Part shown: piece after piece, positions 5,565-5,959 of the stretch
Numbering within the stretch: position 1 is the first letter of the stretch
How the letters are laid out: each line of letters starts with the position of its first letter
Translations under genes and position numbers: made by a program
The notes under the pieces: generated by a model
The model's database searches: none
What the model was told of the DNA's origin: nothing
What the model saw: only the letters and a program-made list of their open reading frames with translations
Source of the DNA: SLJN01 sp964505385
Lineage (GTDB): Bacteria > Bacteroidota > Rhodothermia > Balneolales > Natronogracilivirgulaceae
Assembly: GCA_964505385.1 (NCBI GenBank)
Contig: CAZDIA010000094.1
Location: 1 to 5,959, forward strand
Reading direction: 5' to 3'
Length of the DNA: 5,959 nucleotides

Positions 5565-5774
5565 TTACGCTTCTTTTGCCGGCATATTTTTTTTAACCTT
5601 CCAGGCTACTCCCAGGTTAACGGCGCCACCAATTAAGCAGATATATCCGCCAAGCTGGCCGAGTATTCCAAGAATTCCGGCATCACCGGCAAAAGCATAA
5701 ATATTCTTAATGCCAACGAGGATAACTACGATACCGGTCACCAGCAACACATAGAAAATTATTTTGTCTTTCAT
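5565..5774 (-). CDS. Small two-helix membrane protein, unidentified
   Basis: A 69-residue protein with two predicted membrane helices: residues 5-27 (IIFYVLLVTGIVVILVGI core) and about 33-57 (a Gly/Ile/Leu-rich stretch ending GGAVNLGVAW), joined by a short DAG turn. The C-terminal tail KVKKNMPAKEA is lysine-rich, which by the positive-inside rule puts both ends in the cytoplasm. I do not recognise a family. The ATG overlaps the stop of the preceding gene (ATGA, 5774-5771), and the hydrolase start follows its stop by 15 nt, which supports a real, translationally coupled gene. There is no cysteine pair, metal motif or signal peptide. It could be an accessory to the hydrolase; this is only a guess from position. 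Confidence 0.7.
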   Translation of the reverse strand: MKDKIIFYVLLVTGIVVILVGIKNIYAFAGDAGILGILGQLGGYICLIGGAVNLGVAWKVKKNMPAKEA

Positions 5775-5959
5775 AATGGTCGATCATTTTGAACAGAATC
5801 ATTTTGATATGATGCCAACACCGAATGTTTGGCACCTCCCGGTTGTAACATACTGGAATATAAATTAAATCCGGAAACTGTAAATGATCCAAAGAAAGCT
5901 TCCCGGTTCTGCTGAATGAAATCGCCAATTCCGGAATGCGGTTTTTTAACCCGGCCGAT
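5771..5959 (-). CDS. C-terminal fragment of an unidentified protein (continues beyond right edge)
   Basis: A frame open from the right edge ends at TGA 5773-5771, giving 62 C-terminal residues beginning IGRVKKPHSGIGDFIQQN. The fragment includes REAFFGSFTVSGFNLYSS and ends SVQNDRPL. Its stop overlaps the start of the next gene as ATGA, a common sign of coupled genes, and no in-frame stop interrupts it. I do not recognise the family and see no membrane helix or catalytic motif in the visible part. A competing minus-strand frame (5928-5707) overlaps the membrane-protein gene by 68 nt and has a poorer, Cys/His/Trp-scattered composition, so it is not preferred. Confidence 0.55.
   Translation of the reverse strand: MGRVKKPHSGIGDFIQQNREAFFGSFTVSGFNLYSSMLQPGGAKHSVLASYQNDSVQNDRPL

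Noticed and set aside
5707..5928. Minus-strand 73-codon frame overlapping the small membrane protein
   Set aside because: It overlaps the better-supported frames, and its composition is poor. The frame ending at 5771 has an ATGA junction and is open to the edge.

Overview
The window looks like a draft chromosome segment from a Bacteroidota/Balneolota-type bacterium. This placement is inferred, not proven. It rests on a methyltransferase of the PG_1098 (THUMP-like) type, which is characteristic of Bacteroidota; on start codons that mostly lack Shine-Dalgarno sequences; on moderate GC coding DNA with AT-rich gaps; and on acidic proteins. A run of 100 N inside one gene shows that this is a scaffolded assembly. 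I see no phage genes, transposase, CRISPR array, rRNA or tRNA.

Layout, left to right. (1) Positions 1-542, minus strand: the N-terminal part of a tandem universal stress protein that runs off the left edge and has no ORF stop inside the window. (2) 543-787: a gene-free gap with a 14-bp palindrome and an element that reads both as an FNR-type box and as a terminator hairpin. (3) 788-1693, minus: an exported tandem-domain rhodanese (sulfurtransferase). (4) 1694-1904: a divergent intergenic region with weak back-to-back promoter candidates and a GC-rich hairpin followed by T4. (5) 1905-3095, plus: a PG_1098-type SAM-dependent methyltransferase. (6) 3096-3641: an unusually long, AT-rich gap between convergent genes. 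It carries three DnaA-box-like 9-mers and two oppositely oriented 8-bp repeat arrays. (7) 3642-4586, minus: purB, interrupted by the N run. (8) 4587-4733: a gap with a second 14-bp palindrome and a weak terminator. (9) 4734-5959, minus: a compact three-gene run made of an unidentified partial gene, a two-helix membrane miniprotein and a membrane-anchored alpha/beta hydrolase. The first two overlap by ATGA and the third follows after 15 nt.

The coding content is mostly housekeeping: purine synthesis, a probable RNA methyltransferase, and stress/sulfur proteins. The usp and rhodanese genes are tandem on the minus strand and could share redox control if the FNR-type box is real. The right-hand trio is probably one transcript with an envelope role. 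I do not see a clear new defence or mobile system. The most unusual stretch is the 546-bp convergent gap, which I suggest testing as a replication-origin candidate.
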